A stretch of 64,000 bases of DNA from Mycolicibacterium litorale (GTDB taxonomy: Bacteria; Actinomycetota; Actinomycetes; Mycobacteriales; Mycobacteriaceae): assembly GCF_010731695.1 (NCBI RefSeq), contig NZ_AP022586.1, positions 1,922,001-1,986,000 of the forward strand. Direction: 5' to 3'. The notes under the pieces were generated by a model that was given only the letters and a program-made list of their open reading frames with translations, was not told the origin of the DNA and searched no databases. Below are positions 7,850 to 17,369 of this stretch, in pieces (the first letter of the stretch is position 1; each line of letters starts with the position of its first letter). The position numbers and the translations under genes were made by a program.

Positions 7850-9369
7850 GACCTTCGGATCAGGTCAGCACATTTCTCGGCCATCGTCATGACGGTGATG
7901 TTCGGGTTGACCGCAGGCAGTTTGGGCATCGCCGACGCGTCGACCACCCGCAGCCGCGACACCCCTTTGACCCGCAGCTGCGGGTCGAGGACCGCCATCG
8001 GATCGGTGGTCGCGCCCATCCGCGCGGTGGCCGCCGGGTGGTAGACGGTGTTGTGGCACTGGTGGATGTAGTCGAGCAGTTCGTCGTCGGTCGTGGCGTC
8101 GGGGCCCGGCGCGAGTTCTCGCTGCACCCACCCGGCCAGCGGCGCCTGTTCGGCGATCTTGCGGGCCAGCCGCACGCCGGCCAGCATGATCCGTTCGTCG
8201 TAGCCGTCGGGGTCGGTGAAGTAGCGGGGGTCGACGCGCGCGCGGTCGCGGAAGTCGCGGCTGCGCAGCCGCACCGTGCCGCGGCTGTGCCCCTGGGTCA
8301 CGTTGGGTGTCAGGCAGAATCCGTTGTCGGTGGTCGGGTAGCCGCGCCGCAGCGTGTTCATGTCGAACGGCACGCTGCCGTAGTGCATCATCAGGTCGGG
8401 CTGGCTGACCCCCTCGTCGATCGTGGTGAACAGCCCGATTTCCCACCACTGCGTGGACGTGGTCACCATCGGCCGGGCGGCCTCCCAGAACACCAGGCCT
8501 TCGACGTGGTCGTCGAGGTTGGCGCCGACGCCGGGGCTGTCGACGCGCACGGGGATCCCGATCTCGCGCAGATGCGCGGTGGGCCCGATTCCCGAGAGCA
8601 ACAACAACTTCGGGGTGTCGATGGCGCCCGCACACAGGATCACCTCGCGGCGCGCCGAGACGGTGTCGTAGCCGGTGAGGTCCGGCCGCTGGTACCGGAC
8701 CCCGGTGGCGGCGTTGGAGTCGTCGAAGAGGATCTCGGCGATCCAGCAGTCGGTCCGCACCTCGAGGTTGCGCCGGGTCTCGAGGATCGGGTGCAGGAAC
8801 GCGTGCGAGGTGGAGTTGCGGACGCCGTCGTCGTCGGCGTTGATCTGGAACCAGCCTGCGCCGTTGCGGACCGTCTCACCGCGGTTGAAGGCGACGGTGG
8901 GCAGGCCGACCATCGCCGCCGCCTCCAGCACCGCCGCCCCGCACGGATCCTCGGGCGGCACGTCCCGCAGCTGGACCGTCTTGGTCAATCTCTCGGTCAG
9001 CGGCAGGATCTCGGCGGCACTCCAGCCGTCGGCGCCCATCGTCACCCACTCGTCGAGCGCCTCGGCGGGCGGCCAGAACGCGATGCACGAGTTGTGCGAC
9101 GAGCAGCCGCCCAGCACGCGGGCCCGGGCGTGCCGCATGAACGAGTTGCCGCGCTCCTGCGGTTCGATCGGGTAGTCCCAGTCGTACCCGGAGTCGAGCA
9201 GATGCATCCAGTCGGCGAGCACCAGGATCTTGTCGTCCCCGACGTCGGTCGGGCCCGCCTCGATCAGGCAGACCGTGACCTCGGGGTCTTCCGACAACCG
9301 GGCGGCCAGCACACAACCTGCGGTGCCGCCACCGGCGATGACGTAGTCGTAGGTGCCCGTGTCAGCCAT
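7846..9369 (-). CDS. GMC-family FAD oxidoreductase, choline-dehydrogenase-like
   Basis: 507 residues. N-terminal FAD-binding Rossmann motif YVIAGGGTAGCVLAARL followed by the acidic ribose-binding end LIEAG; the GMC signature GGCSSHNSCIAFW; and a C-terminal catalytic region YHPAATARMG plus NPNITVMTMAE, matching the His and Asn pair of choline oxidases and dehydrogenases. It probably oxidises an alcohol, with choline to betaine aldehyde the best fit given the neighbouring aldehyde dehydrogenase and demethylation enzymes. ATG 9369 is chosen because the FAD motif starts a few residues later and because it overlaps the permease stop by 8 bp; an upstream in-frame start adds 24 unrelated residues. 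Substrate is inferred from context, since GMC enzymes are diverse. Confidence 0.82.
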   Translation of the reverse strand: MADTGTYDYVIAGGGTAGCVLAARLSEDPEVTVCLIEAGPTDVGDDKILVLADWMHLLDSGYDWDYPIEPQERGNSFMRHARARVLGGCSSHNSCIAFWPPAEALDEWVTMGADGWSAAEILPLTERLTKTVQLRDVPPEDPCGAAVLEAAAMVGLPTVAFNRGETVRNGAGWFQINADDDGVRNSTSHAFLHPILETRRNLEVRTDCWIAEILFDDSNAATGVRYQRPDLTGYDTVSARREVILCAGAIDTPKLLLLSGIGPTAHLREIGIPVRVDSPGVGANLDDHVEGLVFWEAARPMVTTSTQWWEIGLFTTIDEGVSQPDLMMHYGSVPFDMNTLRRGYPTTDNGFCLTPNVTQGHSRGTVRLRSRDFRDRARVDPRYFTDPDGYDERIMLAGVRLARKIAEQAPLAGWVQRELAPGPDATTDDELLDYIHQCHNTVYHPAATARMGATTDPMAVLDPQLRVKGVSRLRVVDASAMPKLPAVNPNITVMTMAEKCADLIRRS

Positions 9370-10924
9370 CGAGGCCGACGTCTCTCGTTGTGGCGGCGTG
9401 GGATTCGAGGCACCCGATGTGGTTGCGGCCTCTGAGCGCATACCAGAGCAGGCCGGCGCCGAGGATGACGCCGATGTAGACGAACGCGCCCCAGGTGTTG
9501 TACCAGGGTTCGCCGTACACGGCGGCGCGAGGCCACGCCAGGTTCAGCGCCATGCCGACACCCCAGACGACGGCGAAGATGTTCACCGGCAGGCCCCAGC
9601 GCCCCATGGTGAAGTAGCCGCCCTCCTTGAGGTCCTTCGGCGGCCACTGGCCCTGCAGCCGCTTCTTGAGCAGCGGTCCGGTGACCATCAGGTACGCCAG
9701 GTAGATCATGATGATCGCAATCGACGTCAGCACGGTGAAGATCTGCGTGTTGGCGATGTTGAGCACCAGGATGATCACCGCGATGATGCCGATGGTCACC
9801 GCGGGCACGATCGGTGTCTGGGTCTTGGGGTTGACCGTCGCGAGCCGCTCGCCGAAGGGCAGCGCGTTGTCCCGCGCCATCGCGAAAGTCAGCCGGATCG
9901 CGGCGGTGTGGACGGCCAGGGTGCACACCGTCACCGCGATCACGATGCAGACCAGGAACACCTTGCCCAGCGGGCCCCACATGACCTGCTGGACGATGTA
10001 CTGCAACCCGCCGGAGCTCTCACCGAGTGCCGGGTCCTGCAGGTTCGGCGCGGCCATCACGGCGAAAACCAGGATGGCGCCGCCGATCACGAACGAGGCG
10101 AGGATCGCACGGGCGATGGCCTTGGGTGCGGTGCGCCGCGGTTCGACGGTCTCCTCACCGAGTGAGCTCGCGGTGTCGAAGCCGTACATCACGTAGCCCG
10201 ACGCCAGCGAGGCGACGAGGAACGCACCGAGGAAGCCCATCGACTCCCCGGCGCCGTACCCGTTGGTGGAGAAGAAGACGTCCGGGCTGTTCTGAATGTT
10301 GATGGCGAGCAGGAAGGCGATGAGCACGGCGGCGATCAATTCGATGAACACGCCTGCGCTGTTGATCATCGACATCAGCCGCACACCGAGCGCGTTGACC
10401 AGTGTGGTGAACGCGATCAGCACGGTGCCCAGCAGCACCGCGTTCGCGGCGTAGTCGTATTCACCGGTGCCGTCACCGATGATCTGGAATCCGCTCCACA
10501 ACCGTGGCAGGTTGAGCTGGTAGGCCAGTGCCACCGCCGAGATGGTGACGATCGACGCGGTCAGCATCAGCCAGCCCGACGTCCAGCCCACCAGTCTGCT
10601 GGCGAGTTTCTTGCTCCAGTTGTAGACCGATCCGGCGACGGGGTATTTGGCCGCCAGTTCCATGAAGCACAGCGCCACGGCCATCTGCCCGACGAACACG
10701 ATCGGCCATGACCACAGATATGCCGGGCCGGCGGTGCCGAAGCCGAAGTAGAACAACTGGAACGTGCCGGTCAGGATCGAGATGTAGCTGACGCCCGCGG
10801 CGAAGCTGGCGAACTTGCCGATGCTGCGGTCCAACGACTCCCGGTAACCGAAGTCGTCGAGTCCGCTGTCGGCGGAAACGTGTCCCGTCGCTCCGCTCGC
10901 GCCGGAAGGCTCCTTGATGACCAT
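9362..10924 (-). CDS. APC-superfamily amino acid / amine permease
   Basis: 520 residues with about 12 hydrophobic helices and a short hydrophilic N-terminus. The first helices carry the APC-family pattern (SFAAGVSYISILTG, then YPVAGSVYNWSKKL). It probably imports an amino acid or quaternary amine by secondary transport at the inner membrane. Its place between aldehyde dehydrogenase and GMC oxidoreductase genes, with an 8-bp overlap to the latter, makes choline, betaine, dimethylglycine or sarcosine likely cargo. The family is clear; the substrate is inferred only from context. Confidence 0.82.
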   Translation of the reverse strand: MVIKEPSGASGATGHVSADSGLDDFGYRESLDRSIGKFASFAAGVSYISILTGTFQLFYFGFGTAGPAYLWSWPIVFVGQMAVALCFMELAAKYPVAGSVYNWSKKLASRLVGWTSGWLMLTASIVTISAVALAYQLNLPRLWSGFQIIGDGTGEYDYAANAVLLGTVLIAFTTLVNALGVRLMSMINSAGVFIELIAAVLIAFLLAINIQNSPDVFFSTNGYGAGESMGFLGAFLVASLASGYVMYGFDTASSLGEETVEPRRTAPKAIARAILASFVIGGAILVFAVMAAPNLQDPALGESSGGLQYIVQQVMWGPLGKVFLVCIVIAVTVCTLAVHTAAIRLTFAMARDNALPFGERLATVNPKTQTPIVPAVTIGIIAVIILVLNIANTQIFTVLTSIAIIMIYLAYLMVTGPLLKKRLQGQWPPKDLKEGGYFTMGRWGLPVNIFAVVWGVGMALNLAWPRAAVYGEPWYNTWGAFVYIGVILGAGLLWYALRGRNHIGCLESHAATTRDVGLDG

Positions 10925-10935
10925 GAATGTGTCTC

Positions 10936-12426
10936 CTAGCCCTTGAACCAGCCGGCGGCCTGCGGTGCTGTGTTGTGCCAGATGTGTTTGATCTCCTGGT
11001 ATTCGGCGAGGCCTGCCGGGCCGAGCTCACGTCCGTTGCCCGATCTCCCGAACCCGCCCCACTCCGCCGCCGCGGTGTAGTACCCGAAGTCGTTGAGCCA
11101 CACGGTGCCGTGCCGCAGCGCCCGCACCACCCGCTCGCCCCGCGCGGCGTCGGAGGTCCGAACACCCGCCGCGAGACCGTATTGCGTGTCATTGCCGAGC
11201 GCGATCGCCTCGGCCTCGTCGCTGAACCGCTCCACCGTCAAGATGGGACCGAAGGTCTCCTCGGTGACGATTCGCATCGACCGGTCGCACCGGTCGAAGA
11301 TCGTCGGCAGGTAGTAGCTGCCACCGGCCAGCGCCGGGTCGCTCGGCCGGGTGCCGCCGCAGACCAGCGTCGCCCCCTCCGAGATCCCCAGCGCGACATA
11401 TGATTCCACCTTGCCGCGGTGCTGCTCGGACACCAGTGGGCCGGTCTCGCTGGCAGGATTCATTCCGTCACCGACCCGGATCTTGCCCGCGCGGGCGGCG
11501 AGGTCGGCGACGAAATCGTCGGCGATGGACTCCTCGACGATGAGCCGGGTCCCGGCCGAGCACACCTGGCCTGAATGCAGGAACACCCCGGTCAGCACGT
11601 GGTCGACGGCGTTGTCCCAGCCGGCTCCCGTGCCGATGTCGGCGAAGACGATGTGCGGGTTCTTGCCGCCCAGTTCCAGCGCCACCTTGGTGACGTGTTT
11701 GGCCGCGACCTCGGCGATGGTGCGCCCGGTCGCCACTCCCCCGGTGAACGAGATGAAGTCGACCTCGGCGTTGTCGGTCAGCGCCGCGCCGAGGGTGGCG
11801 CCGCTGCCCTGCAGGAGGTTCACCACACCAGCGGGAACGCCCGCTTCTTCGAGCAGCCGGGTGAAGGCGATGGTGCTCAGCGGGGTGACCTCGCTGGGTT
11901 TCATCACCATGGTGCAGCCGGCCGCCAGCGCGGGCGCGACCTTCCACGACATCTGCAGCAGCGGGTAGTTCCACGGTGCGATGAGCACGCACACCCCGAT
12001 GGGTTCGTGCACGATGCGGCTGATGACGGACGGGTCGCCGACGTCGACGAGCCGGTCGGACTGGACGGCGATCAATCGTGCGTAGTACCGGAACACCGAG
12101 GTGATGTCGTCCATGTCGATGCGGCTCTCGGCCAGCGTCTTACCGGTGTCCCGGGTCTCGAGCAGCGACAGTTCTTCCTTGTCGCGCACCAGCAGGTCGG
12201 CGATCCGGTCGAGCAGCGCCGCCCGTTCGGCGGCGGGCGTGGCGGGCCAGGCGCCGTCGTCGAAAGCCTGCCGTGCCGCGGCGACAGCGGCGCGCGCGTC
12301 GTCCGGGGTGGCTTCGTCGACGGTGGCGGCGACGCTGCCGTCGGCGGGGTTGGTGATCTCGCGAACCCTGCCGTCACCGGCATGACGCCAGGAACCTCCG
12401 ATGTAGAGGTCCGGTCCACCGTCCAT
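10936..12426 (-). CDS. NAD(P)-dependent aldehyde dehydrogenase, betaine-aldehyde-dehydrogenase-like
   Basis: 496 residues, the usual length. Catalytic residues are visible: N153 in PWNYPLLQ, K176 in KPSEVTPL, E251 in LELGGKNPH and nucleophile C289 in SGQVCSAGTR. These identify an active aldehyde dehydrogenase of the BetB/GbsA broad family. In this operon it would oxidise betaine aldehyde, made by the GMC enzyme, to glycine betaine, which the adjacent Rieske oxygenase could then demethylate. Three bases separate it from the Rieske gene, so co-transcription is almost certain. Related mycobacterial enzymes act on other aldehydes, so the substrate remains inferred. Confidence 0.88.
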   Translation of the reverse strand: MDGGPDLYIGGSWRHAGDGRVREITNPADGSVAATVDEATPDDARAAVAAARQAFDDGAWPATPAAERAALLDRIADLLVRDKEELSLLETRDTGKTLAESRIDMDDITSVFRYYARLIAVQSDRLVDVGDPSVISRIVHEPIGVCVLIAPWNYPLLQMSWKVAPALAAGCTMVMKPSEVTPLSTIAFTRLLEEAGVPAGVVNLLQGSGATLGAALTDNAEVDFISFTGGVATGRTIAEVAAKHVTKVALELGGKNPHIVFADIGTGAGWDNAVDHVLTGVFLHSGQVCSAGTRLIVEESIADDFVADLAARAGKIRVGDGMNPASETGPLVSEQHRGKVESYVALGISEGATLVCGGTRPSDPALAGGSYYLPTIFDRCDRSMRIVTEETFGPILTVERFSDEAEAIALGNDTQYGLAAGVRTSDAARGERVVRALRHGTVWLNDFGYYTAAAEWGGFGRSGNGRELGPAGLAEYQEIKHIWHNTAPQAAGWFKG

Positions 12427-12429
12427 GGG

Positions 12430-13587
12430 TCAACCCCTTGCGCAGCCGTCCGACATGCCGAGACGGGACACTACCCACTGATGGAACTCCGCGAGGTGAT
12501 GTTCGGCGGGTACGAGCACACCTCCGTGTCGGTACGCCCGCGACGACATGGCCGGCTGGGTGCGTTCACAGGCCTCGAAGTCCTGTTGGTTGACACGGTG
12601 GAACAGCTCGACCGAACGCGTCACGTCGTGTCCGGCGGCCACGATCTCCGGGGCGTAGAGCCAGTCGCACTCGACGACGGTGCGGTCGGCGGCCAGCGGG
12701 TACATGCGGTGGAAGATGATGTGGTCGGGGACCAGGTTGACGAACACCGTCGGCCGCACGGTGATCGCGAAGTAGCGCCGGTCCTGTGCGTCGGACAGCC
12801 CGGGCAGCGTGCCGAAACCGGGTGAGCCGTCCACGGTGAATCCCGTCACGTCGGAACCGAACTCAGCGCCGTGGCCGACGTAGGACTGGGCGGCCATTCC
12901 GCGCGCGAACTCGGGCAGGACGTCGACGAGTTCGGGGTGGATCGACGCGCAGTGATAGCACTCCATGAAGTTCTCGACGATGAGTTTCCAGTTGGCGGCG
13001 ACGTCGTAGACGATGCGGTGGCCGAGTTGCAGACCCTCGACGCCGTAGCGCTCGATTGCGGCCGCGTCGCCGAGGCGCAACGTCACCTCACCCGCCACGG
13101 TCTCCTCGAATGACGGCGGCGCGTCGGCCAGACACACCCAGGCGTAGCCGAGCCACTCGGTGAGCGCAACCGGCACGAGCCCGTACTGGTAGCGGTCGAT
13201 GGCCGCGCCGGTGTTGTCGGTCAGCGTCGCGATGTTCGGCGCGGCGACGAGCTTGCCGTCCAGTGCGTAGGTCCACGCGTGGTAGGGGCAGCGCAACGTA
13301 CGTCGCACCTGGCCCTCGGATGCGGTGCACAGTTGCGCGCCGCGGTGCCGGCAGACGTTGAGGAACGCGCGCAGCAGCCCATCGCGCGCCCGCACCACCA
13401 GTACGCTCTCGCGGCCGATCTGCACCTTCTTGAACTGTCCCGGCTGGGCGAGGTCGCCGCAGCGGGCAGCACAGATCCACGAGTTCTCGAAGATCTCGGT
13501 CTGCTCGGCAGCGAACACCGTGTCGCTGGTGTAGAACTCGCCGCCGAGAGTGGCGAGCAGCGTGGCGGTCTGTTCGGTGGCGGTCAT
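12430..13587 (-). CDS. Rieske non-heme iron oxygenase alpha subunit, glycine-betaine-demethylase-like
   Basis: 385 residues. The Rieske [2Fe-2S] ligands are C79-R-H81 and C100-P-Y-H103; the mononuclear iron site lies in [16 protein letters not shown]. This layout fits GbcA (glycine betaine to dimethylglycine plus formaldehyde) and choline-monooxygenase-like enzymes. The start ATG 13587 overlaps the stop of the sarcosine oxidase gene (ATGA), and the sequence after it reads as the family N-terminus. Enzymes of this class need a ferredoxin reductase partner (GbcB type); none is encoded in the operon, so electrons must come from elsewhere. The direct neighbours, DMG-dehydrogenase-like and sarcosine oxidase genes, favour a betaine demethylase. 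Confidence 0.83.
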   Translation of the reverse strand: MTATEQTATLLATLGGEFYTSDTVFAAEQTEIFENSWICAARCGDLAQPGQFKKVQIGRESVLVVRARDGLLRAFLNVCRHRGAQLCTASEGQVRRTLRCPYHAWTYALDGKLVAAPNIATLTDNTGAAIDRYQYGLVPVALTEWLGYAWVCLADAPPSFEETVAGEVTLRLGDAAAIERYGVEGLQLGHRIVYDVAANWKLIVENFMECYHCASIHPELVDVLPEFARGMAAQSYVGHGAEFGSDVTGFTVDGSPGFGTLPGLSDAQDRRYFAITVRPTVFVNLVPDHIIFHRMYPLAADRTVVECDWLYAPEIVAAGHDVTRSVELFHRVNQQDFEACERTQPAMSSRAYRHGGVLVPAEHHLAEFHQWVVSRLGMSDGCARG

Positions 13588-14717
13588 GCGTTCACCAGCC
13601 GGCGGGGGTCGAAGAGGTCGATCGGGTGGTCGGTCGCGCCCGTCGTGGCGAGGTCGGCGAGGATCTCCCCCACCACGGGGACGAATTTGAAGCCGTGTCC
13701 GGAGAAGCCACACGCGACGGTGACATTGGCGCTGTCGGGGTGGCGGGCGATGACGAAGTGCTGATCGGGGGTGTTGGAGTACATGCACGTCGCGGAGTGC
13801 ACGCACGGCCCGTCGAGGGCGGGCAGCAGCCGTGCCACCTCGTCGCGCATCTCACCGATCTCCTGCTCGTGGACCTCGCGGTCGATGGTGTCCGGGGTGC
13901 AGACGACGCCCTTCCGGAAGAACGCGACCTTCACCCCACCGGCGGGCCCGTCGATCGCCGGGAAACCGTAGATCTGTTCCGCGCGTTCGTTTTCGGCGAT
14001 GAATATGGGGTGGTCGACGAACGGGCCGACGCCCCCGACCGGGTCGAGCCAGTAGAGCACCTGGCGTTCGACCGTGATCGGGATGCCGAATTCGGCCAGC
14101 AGTTGCGGTGCCCATGCCCCGGGGCAGATGACCAACTGGCCCGCGGTGTAGGTGCCGTCGGCGGTCGTGACGCTGACCCCGCCGCCGGTCTCCGCCCATG
14201 CGGTGACCTCTTCGCCGAAGCGCAGTGTGGCGCCGGCCCGTTGCGCGAGGTCGAGGTGCGCCTGCACGGTCATCTCGGGGCGGGCGAAGCCGGCCTTGGC
14301 CTCGAACAGTGCGATATCGCCGTCGCGGGGCGTGAAGGCGGGGTACCGCGCACGGATCTCGTCGGCGTCGAACACCTCGTGCGGCAGATCCCACTGCCTG
14401 CTGGCGAGCAGACTGCCGGCCACCGTGAGGCAGTCCGGTGGCCCGATGAACAGCCCGCCGGTCATCCGGTACACCTCGCGCGCCGACTCGGTCGCGAGCC
14501 GGTCCCACAGTTCGTAGGCGCGCAGCAGCAACGGAACGTAGGCGGGGTCTTCGAAGTAGGACTGCCTGATGATGCGGGATCCGCCATGGCTAGAACCCTT
14601 GTCGTGGGCGGGAGTGAACTTCTCGAGGCCGAGCACCCGCTGGCCCCGGGCCGCAAGATGGTATGCGGCGGCGCTGCCCATGCCGCCGAGGCCGATCACG
14701 ATGACGTCGTATGGCAT
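13584..14717 (-). CDS. Monomeric sarcosine oxidase / N-methyl amino acid oxidase (SoxA/SolA type)
   Basis: 377 residues, typical for monomeric sarcosine oxidase. FAD-binding motif [15 protein letters not shown] at the N-terminus, the [15 protein letters not shown] region, and C311 in [12 protein letters not shown], equivalent to the cysteine that holds FAD covalently in monomeric sarcosine oxidase. It should oxidise sarcosine to glycine, formaldehyde and hydrogen peroxide, the last demethylation of the pathway. ATG 14717 places the FAD motif at residue 6 and lies two bases after the upstream stop; longer in-frame starts run through the upstream gene. N-methyltryptophan or pipecolate oxidase activity is an alternative, less likely here. 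Confidence 0.87.
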   Translation of the reverse strand: MPYDVIVIGLGGMGSAAAYHLAARGQRVLGLEKFTPAHDKGSSHGGSRIIRQSYFEDPAYVPLLLRAYELWDRLATESAREVYRMTGGLFIGPPDCLTVAGSLLASRQWDLPHEVFDADEIRARYPAFTPRDGDIALFEAKAGFARPEMTVQAHLDLAQRAGATLRFGEEVTAWAETGGGVSVTTADGTYTAGQLVICPGAWAPQLLAEFGIPITVERQVLYWLDPVGGVGPFVDHPIFIAENERAEQIYGFPAIDGPAGGVKVAFFRKGVVCTPDTIDREVHEQEIGEMRDEVARLLPALDGPCVHSATCMYSNTPDQHFVIARHPDSANVTVACGFSGHGFKFVPVVGEILADLATTGATDHPIDLFDPRRLVNA

Positions 14718-14719
14718 GG

Positions 14720-17146
14720 CTATCTCCGGATTCGCAGCATGTCGGGGTCGACGACCGGTTCGCTGTGGACGGCGGCGGTGTACCGGGTGCCTCGGTAGTC
14801 GACGCTGACAAGGTCCCCGCTGCGCACGTCCGCGGGCAACCAGGCGTAGGCGATGGTGCGTCCGACCGTCGGCGAGAAGCCGGCGCTGGTCACGTATCCG
14901 GCGCAGCCGCCGGCGACGTAGACCGGCTCCTTGCCCAGCACCACGGCGCTGCGATCGTCGAACACGATGCTGTGCAACGTCGTTCGGGGCGGGGGTGACT
15001 GTTCGAGTGCGGCCCTGCCGACGAAGTCGGCCTTGTCCATCCGGACCGCGAAGTCCAGGCCCGCCGCCGCAGGCCGGTGCTCGGTGGTCATATCGGTCCC
15101 CCAGCTGCGGTATCCCTTTTCGATGCGGAGGCTGTTGAAGGCCACCCGGCCGGCGGCGATGACGCCGTGCTCGCGACCCGCCTCGAACAGCAGATCCCAC
15201 AGGGCGCCACCGTATTCGGCGCTCGCGTAGATCTCCCAGCCGAGCTCGCCGACGTAGGACACCCGCATCATGGTGACCGGGACGGCGCCCAGGTAGGTCC
15301 GCAGGGCGCGGAAGTAGCGGAACGCGCTGTGGGACAGATCGTCCCGGCACAGTGGCTGCACCATGTCGCGGGCCAGCGGTCCCCAGACGCCGACGCAGCA
15401 GGTGCCGCCGGTGATGTCACGCAGCACGACGTCGTCGGGTCGGTGGCGTCCGAGCCAGTCGAAGTCGCGCGGTGAGTTGGCGCCCACCTGGAAGGTGTCC
15501 GGGCCCAGCCGGGCGACCGTGAGATCGCTGCGGATACCGCCTGATTCGTCGAGCATCAGGGTGTAGGTGACCGACCCGACGCTCTTGTCGACGTTGTTGG
15601 TGGTCATCCGCTGCAGGAATGCCGCGGCGCCGGCCCCGGACACCTCGTAGCGGGTCAGCGGCGTCATGTCGTACATCGCGACCCGCTCACGAGTCGCCCG
15701 GGCTTCGGCGACGGCGATCGGCGACCAGAAGCGGGCCGACCATTCGTCTCGCTGCGGGATGTCGAGGTCCGCGGTGAGTGCGGCGTTCGCCTCGAACCAG
15801 GCGGGCCGCTCCCAGCCGCCGCCTTCGTAGAAGTGGGCGCCCAGTTCGCGGTGTCGCTGGTGGAACGGGCTGGTCCGCAGGCCGCGCAGGGCGGTGCGGA
15901 ACTGGTACGGGTGGATGACGTCGTAGACCTCGACGAAGGCCTGTGAGCTGGTCTTCAGAATGAAGTCGGGGCTGCGGGCCACGTCCTCGAAGCGGTACAG
16001 GTCGCATTCGCTGACGTCCACCGACGGTGTGCCGTCGAGGATCCATTCGGCGGTGGCCTTCGCGACTCCCGCCGAGTGCGTGACCCACACGGCCTCGGCC
16101 ACCCAGAATCCGGCGAGGTCGCGGTGCTCACCCATGATCGAGAACCCGTCCGGGGTGAACGAGAAGATGCCGTTGAACGCCTCTTCGACCTTCGAGTCGT
16201 CCAGCACGGGAATGAGTTTCGTCGCCTCCCGCCATGCCGGAGCGAAGTCGTCGTCGGTGAACGGCAACATCGAGGGCATCGATTCGCCCGCGGTGTCGAC
16301 CATCAGCGTGGACATGTCGACCGGCATGGGCCGGTGGCAGTAGGAGCCGATGCCGATGCGGTCGACGTGTTCGCGGAAGTAGAGGTCGGCGTCTTGGTGG
16401 CGCAGGATCGGGAGTCCGGCCTCGGCGTGTTCGGTGTTGCGGCCGACGAGCGGCGCGATCTGTCCCGTCTTCGCGTACTGGTGGGCCATCGGCACGAGCG
16501 GCAGCACCAGGTCGACCTGCTTGGCGAGTTCGGCGCCCCAGAAGCCGGCCGCGCACACCACCACGTCGGCGTCGAGTACGCCGTCCGAGGTACGCACCCC
16601 GGTCACCCGGCCCGCCTTATCGACGATTCCGAGCACCTCGGTGTGCGGCCGGAACACCGCGCCCCGCCCCGTCGCCCGGTCGGCCTGGGCCTCGGCCGCA
16701 CGCACCGCCTTGGCCAAACCATCTGTGGGAGTGTGGAATCCGCCGTAGATGCGATCGCGGTCGACCAGTGGGTGCAGGGCGGCGCACTCCTCGGCCGACA
16801 GCAGCCGTCCTTCGATCCCCCACGCCTGCGCCCATCCGGCCTTGCGGTGCAGATCGGCCCAGCGTTCGGGTGTCGCGGCGACCTCCAGCCCGCCCACCCG
16901 GTTGAACGCCCAGCCGCCGGGGTGTTCGAGCGCGCAGAATTTCTCGACGGTGTAGCGGGCGAATGCGGTCATGGTCTTCGACGGGTTCGTCTGGAAGACC
17001 AGGCCGGGCGCGTGCGAGGTCGATCCGCCGGTCGCGAACAGCGGGCCGCGGTCGAGCACCGTGACGTCGGTGGCGCCGCGCGCCGTCAACTCGTCGGCCA
17101 GTGAGGTGCCGACGATGCCTGCGCCGATCACGACGATTTTGGGCAT
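14720..17146 (-). CDS. Dimethylglycine / sarcosine dehydrogenase-like flavoprotein with C-terminal GcvT fold
   Basis: 808 residues. The N-terminal half is a DAO-type FAD domain ([16 protein letters not shown] at the start); H45 in GGSTSHAPG aligns with the histidine that binds FAD covalently in dimethylglycine dehydrogenases and oxidases. The C-terminal half, from about residue 430, is a glycine-cleavage T-protein fold ([28 protein letters not shown]) that binds tetrahydrofolate and captures the released methyl group. The expected reaction is dimethylglycine to sarcosine plus methylene-THF. It is the promoter-proximal gene of the operon. ATG 17146 is chosen because the FAD motif begins at residue 4; an upstream in-frame start adds 16 unconserved residues. 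Confidence 0.87.
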   Translation of the reverse strand: MPKIVVIGAGIVGTSLADELTARGATDVTVLDRGPLFATGGSTSHAPGLVFQTNPSKTMTAFARYTVEKFCALEHPGGWAFNRVGGLEVAATPERWADLHRKAGWAQAWGIEGRLLSAEECAALHPLVDRDRIYGGFHTPTDGLAKAVRAAEAQADRATGRGAVFRPHTEVLGIVDKAGRVTGVRTSDGVLDADVVVCAAGFWGAELAKQVDLVLPLVPMAHQYAKTGQIAPLVGRNTEHAEAGLPILRHQDADLYFREHVDRIGIGSYCHRPMPVDMSTLMVDTAGESMPSMLPFTDDDFAPAWREATKLIPVLDDSKVEEAFNGIFSFTPDGFSIMGEHRDLAGFWVAEAVWVTHSAGVAKATAEWILDGTPSVDVSECDLYRFEDVARSPDFILKTSSQAFVEVYDVIHPYQFRTALRGLRTSPFHQRHRELGAHFYEGGGWERPAWFEANAALTADLDIPQRDEWSARFWSPIAVAEARATRERVAMYDMTPLTRYEVSGAGAAAFLQRMTTNNVDKSVGSVTYTLMLDESGGIRSDLTVARLGPDTFQVGANSPRDFDWLGRHRPDDVVLRDITGGTCCVGVWGPLARDMVQPLCRDDLSHSAFRYFRALRTYLGAVPVTMMRVSYVGELGWEIYASAEYGGALWDLLFEAGREHGVIAAGRVAFNSLRIEKGYRSWGTDMTTEHRPAAAGLDFAVRMDKADFVGRAALEQSPPPRTTLHSIVFDDRSAVVLGKEPVYVAGGCAGYVTSAGFSPTVGRTIAYAWLPADVRSGDLVSVDYRGTRYTAAVHSEPVVDPDMLRIRR

Positions 17147-17178
17147 GGGTGGACCGCTTCCACTCGAGAAGGAGTGTC

Positions 17179-17214
17179 GTTGCGAATTACGCAACGCAAT
17201 GTTCTATACGCAAC
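17179..17214 (-). promoter_or_regulatory. Candidate IclR-type operator upstream of the betaine operon
   Basis: A perfect inverted repeat GTTGCG-N5-CGCAAC occupies 17179-17195. A related imperfect copy (GTT-N5-CGCAAC) follows at 17201-17214, 19 bases from the first measured start to start on the minus strand. A possible TATAGA -10 element (minus strand, 17203-17208) lies within the second copy. Located 33 bp in front of the first operon gene, it suits the IclR protein encoded at the operon end. The rest of 17147-17369 shows nothing further. Confidence 0.6.
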
Positions 17215-17369
17215 ACCGATCATTCACCTGCGCAGCGGCGGGCGCAAGACGAACACGCTGAGAGTTTCGGATCCGGCGAGTGTGCCGTACCGGCGTCAAG
17301 TGTGAACTCAGGGCGAGATCTGCGCGGAAAAAGTCGCCGTGGTCACGCAGTCGCGCCCGGAAGGTCCGG

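Noticed and set aside
5870..8044. A 724-codon plus-strand open frame over the IclR and CBS-nucleotidyltransferase genes
   Set aside because: It lies antisense to two genes with clear domains; the translation is rich in Arg, His and Gln with no recognisable domain.
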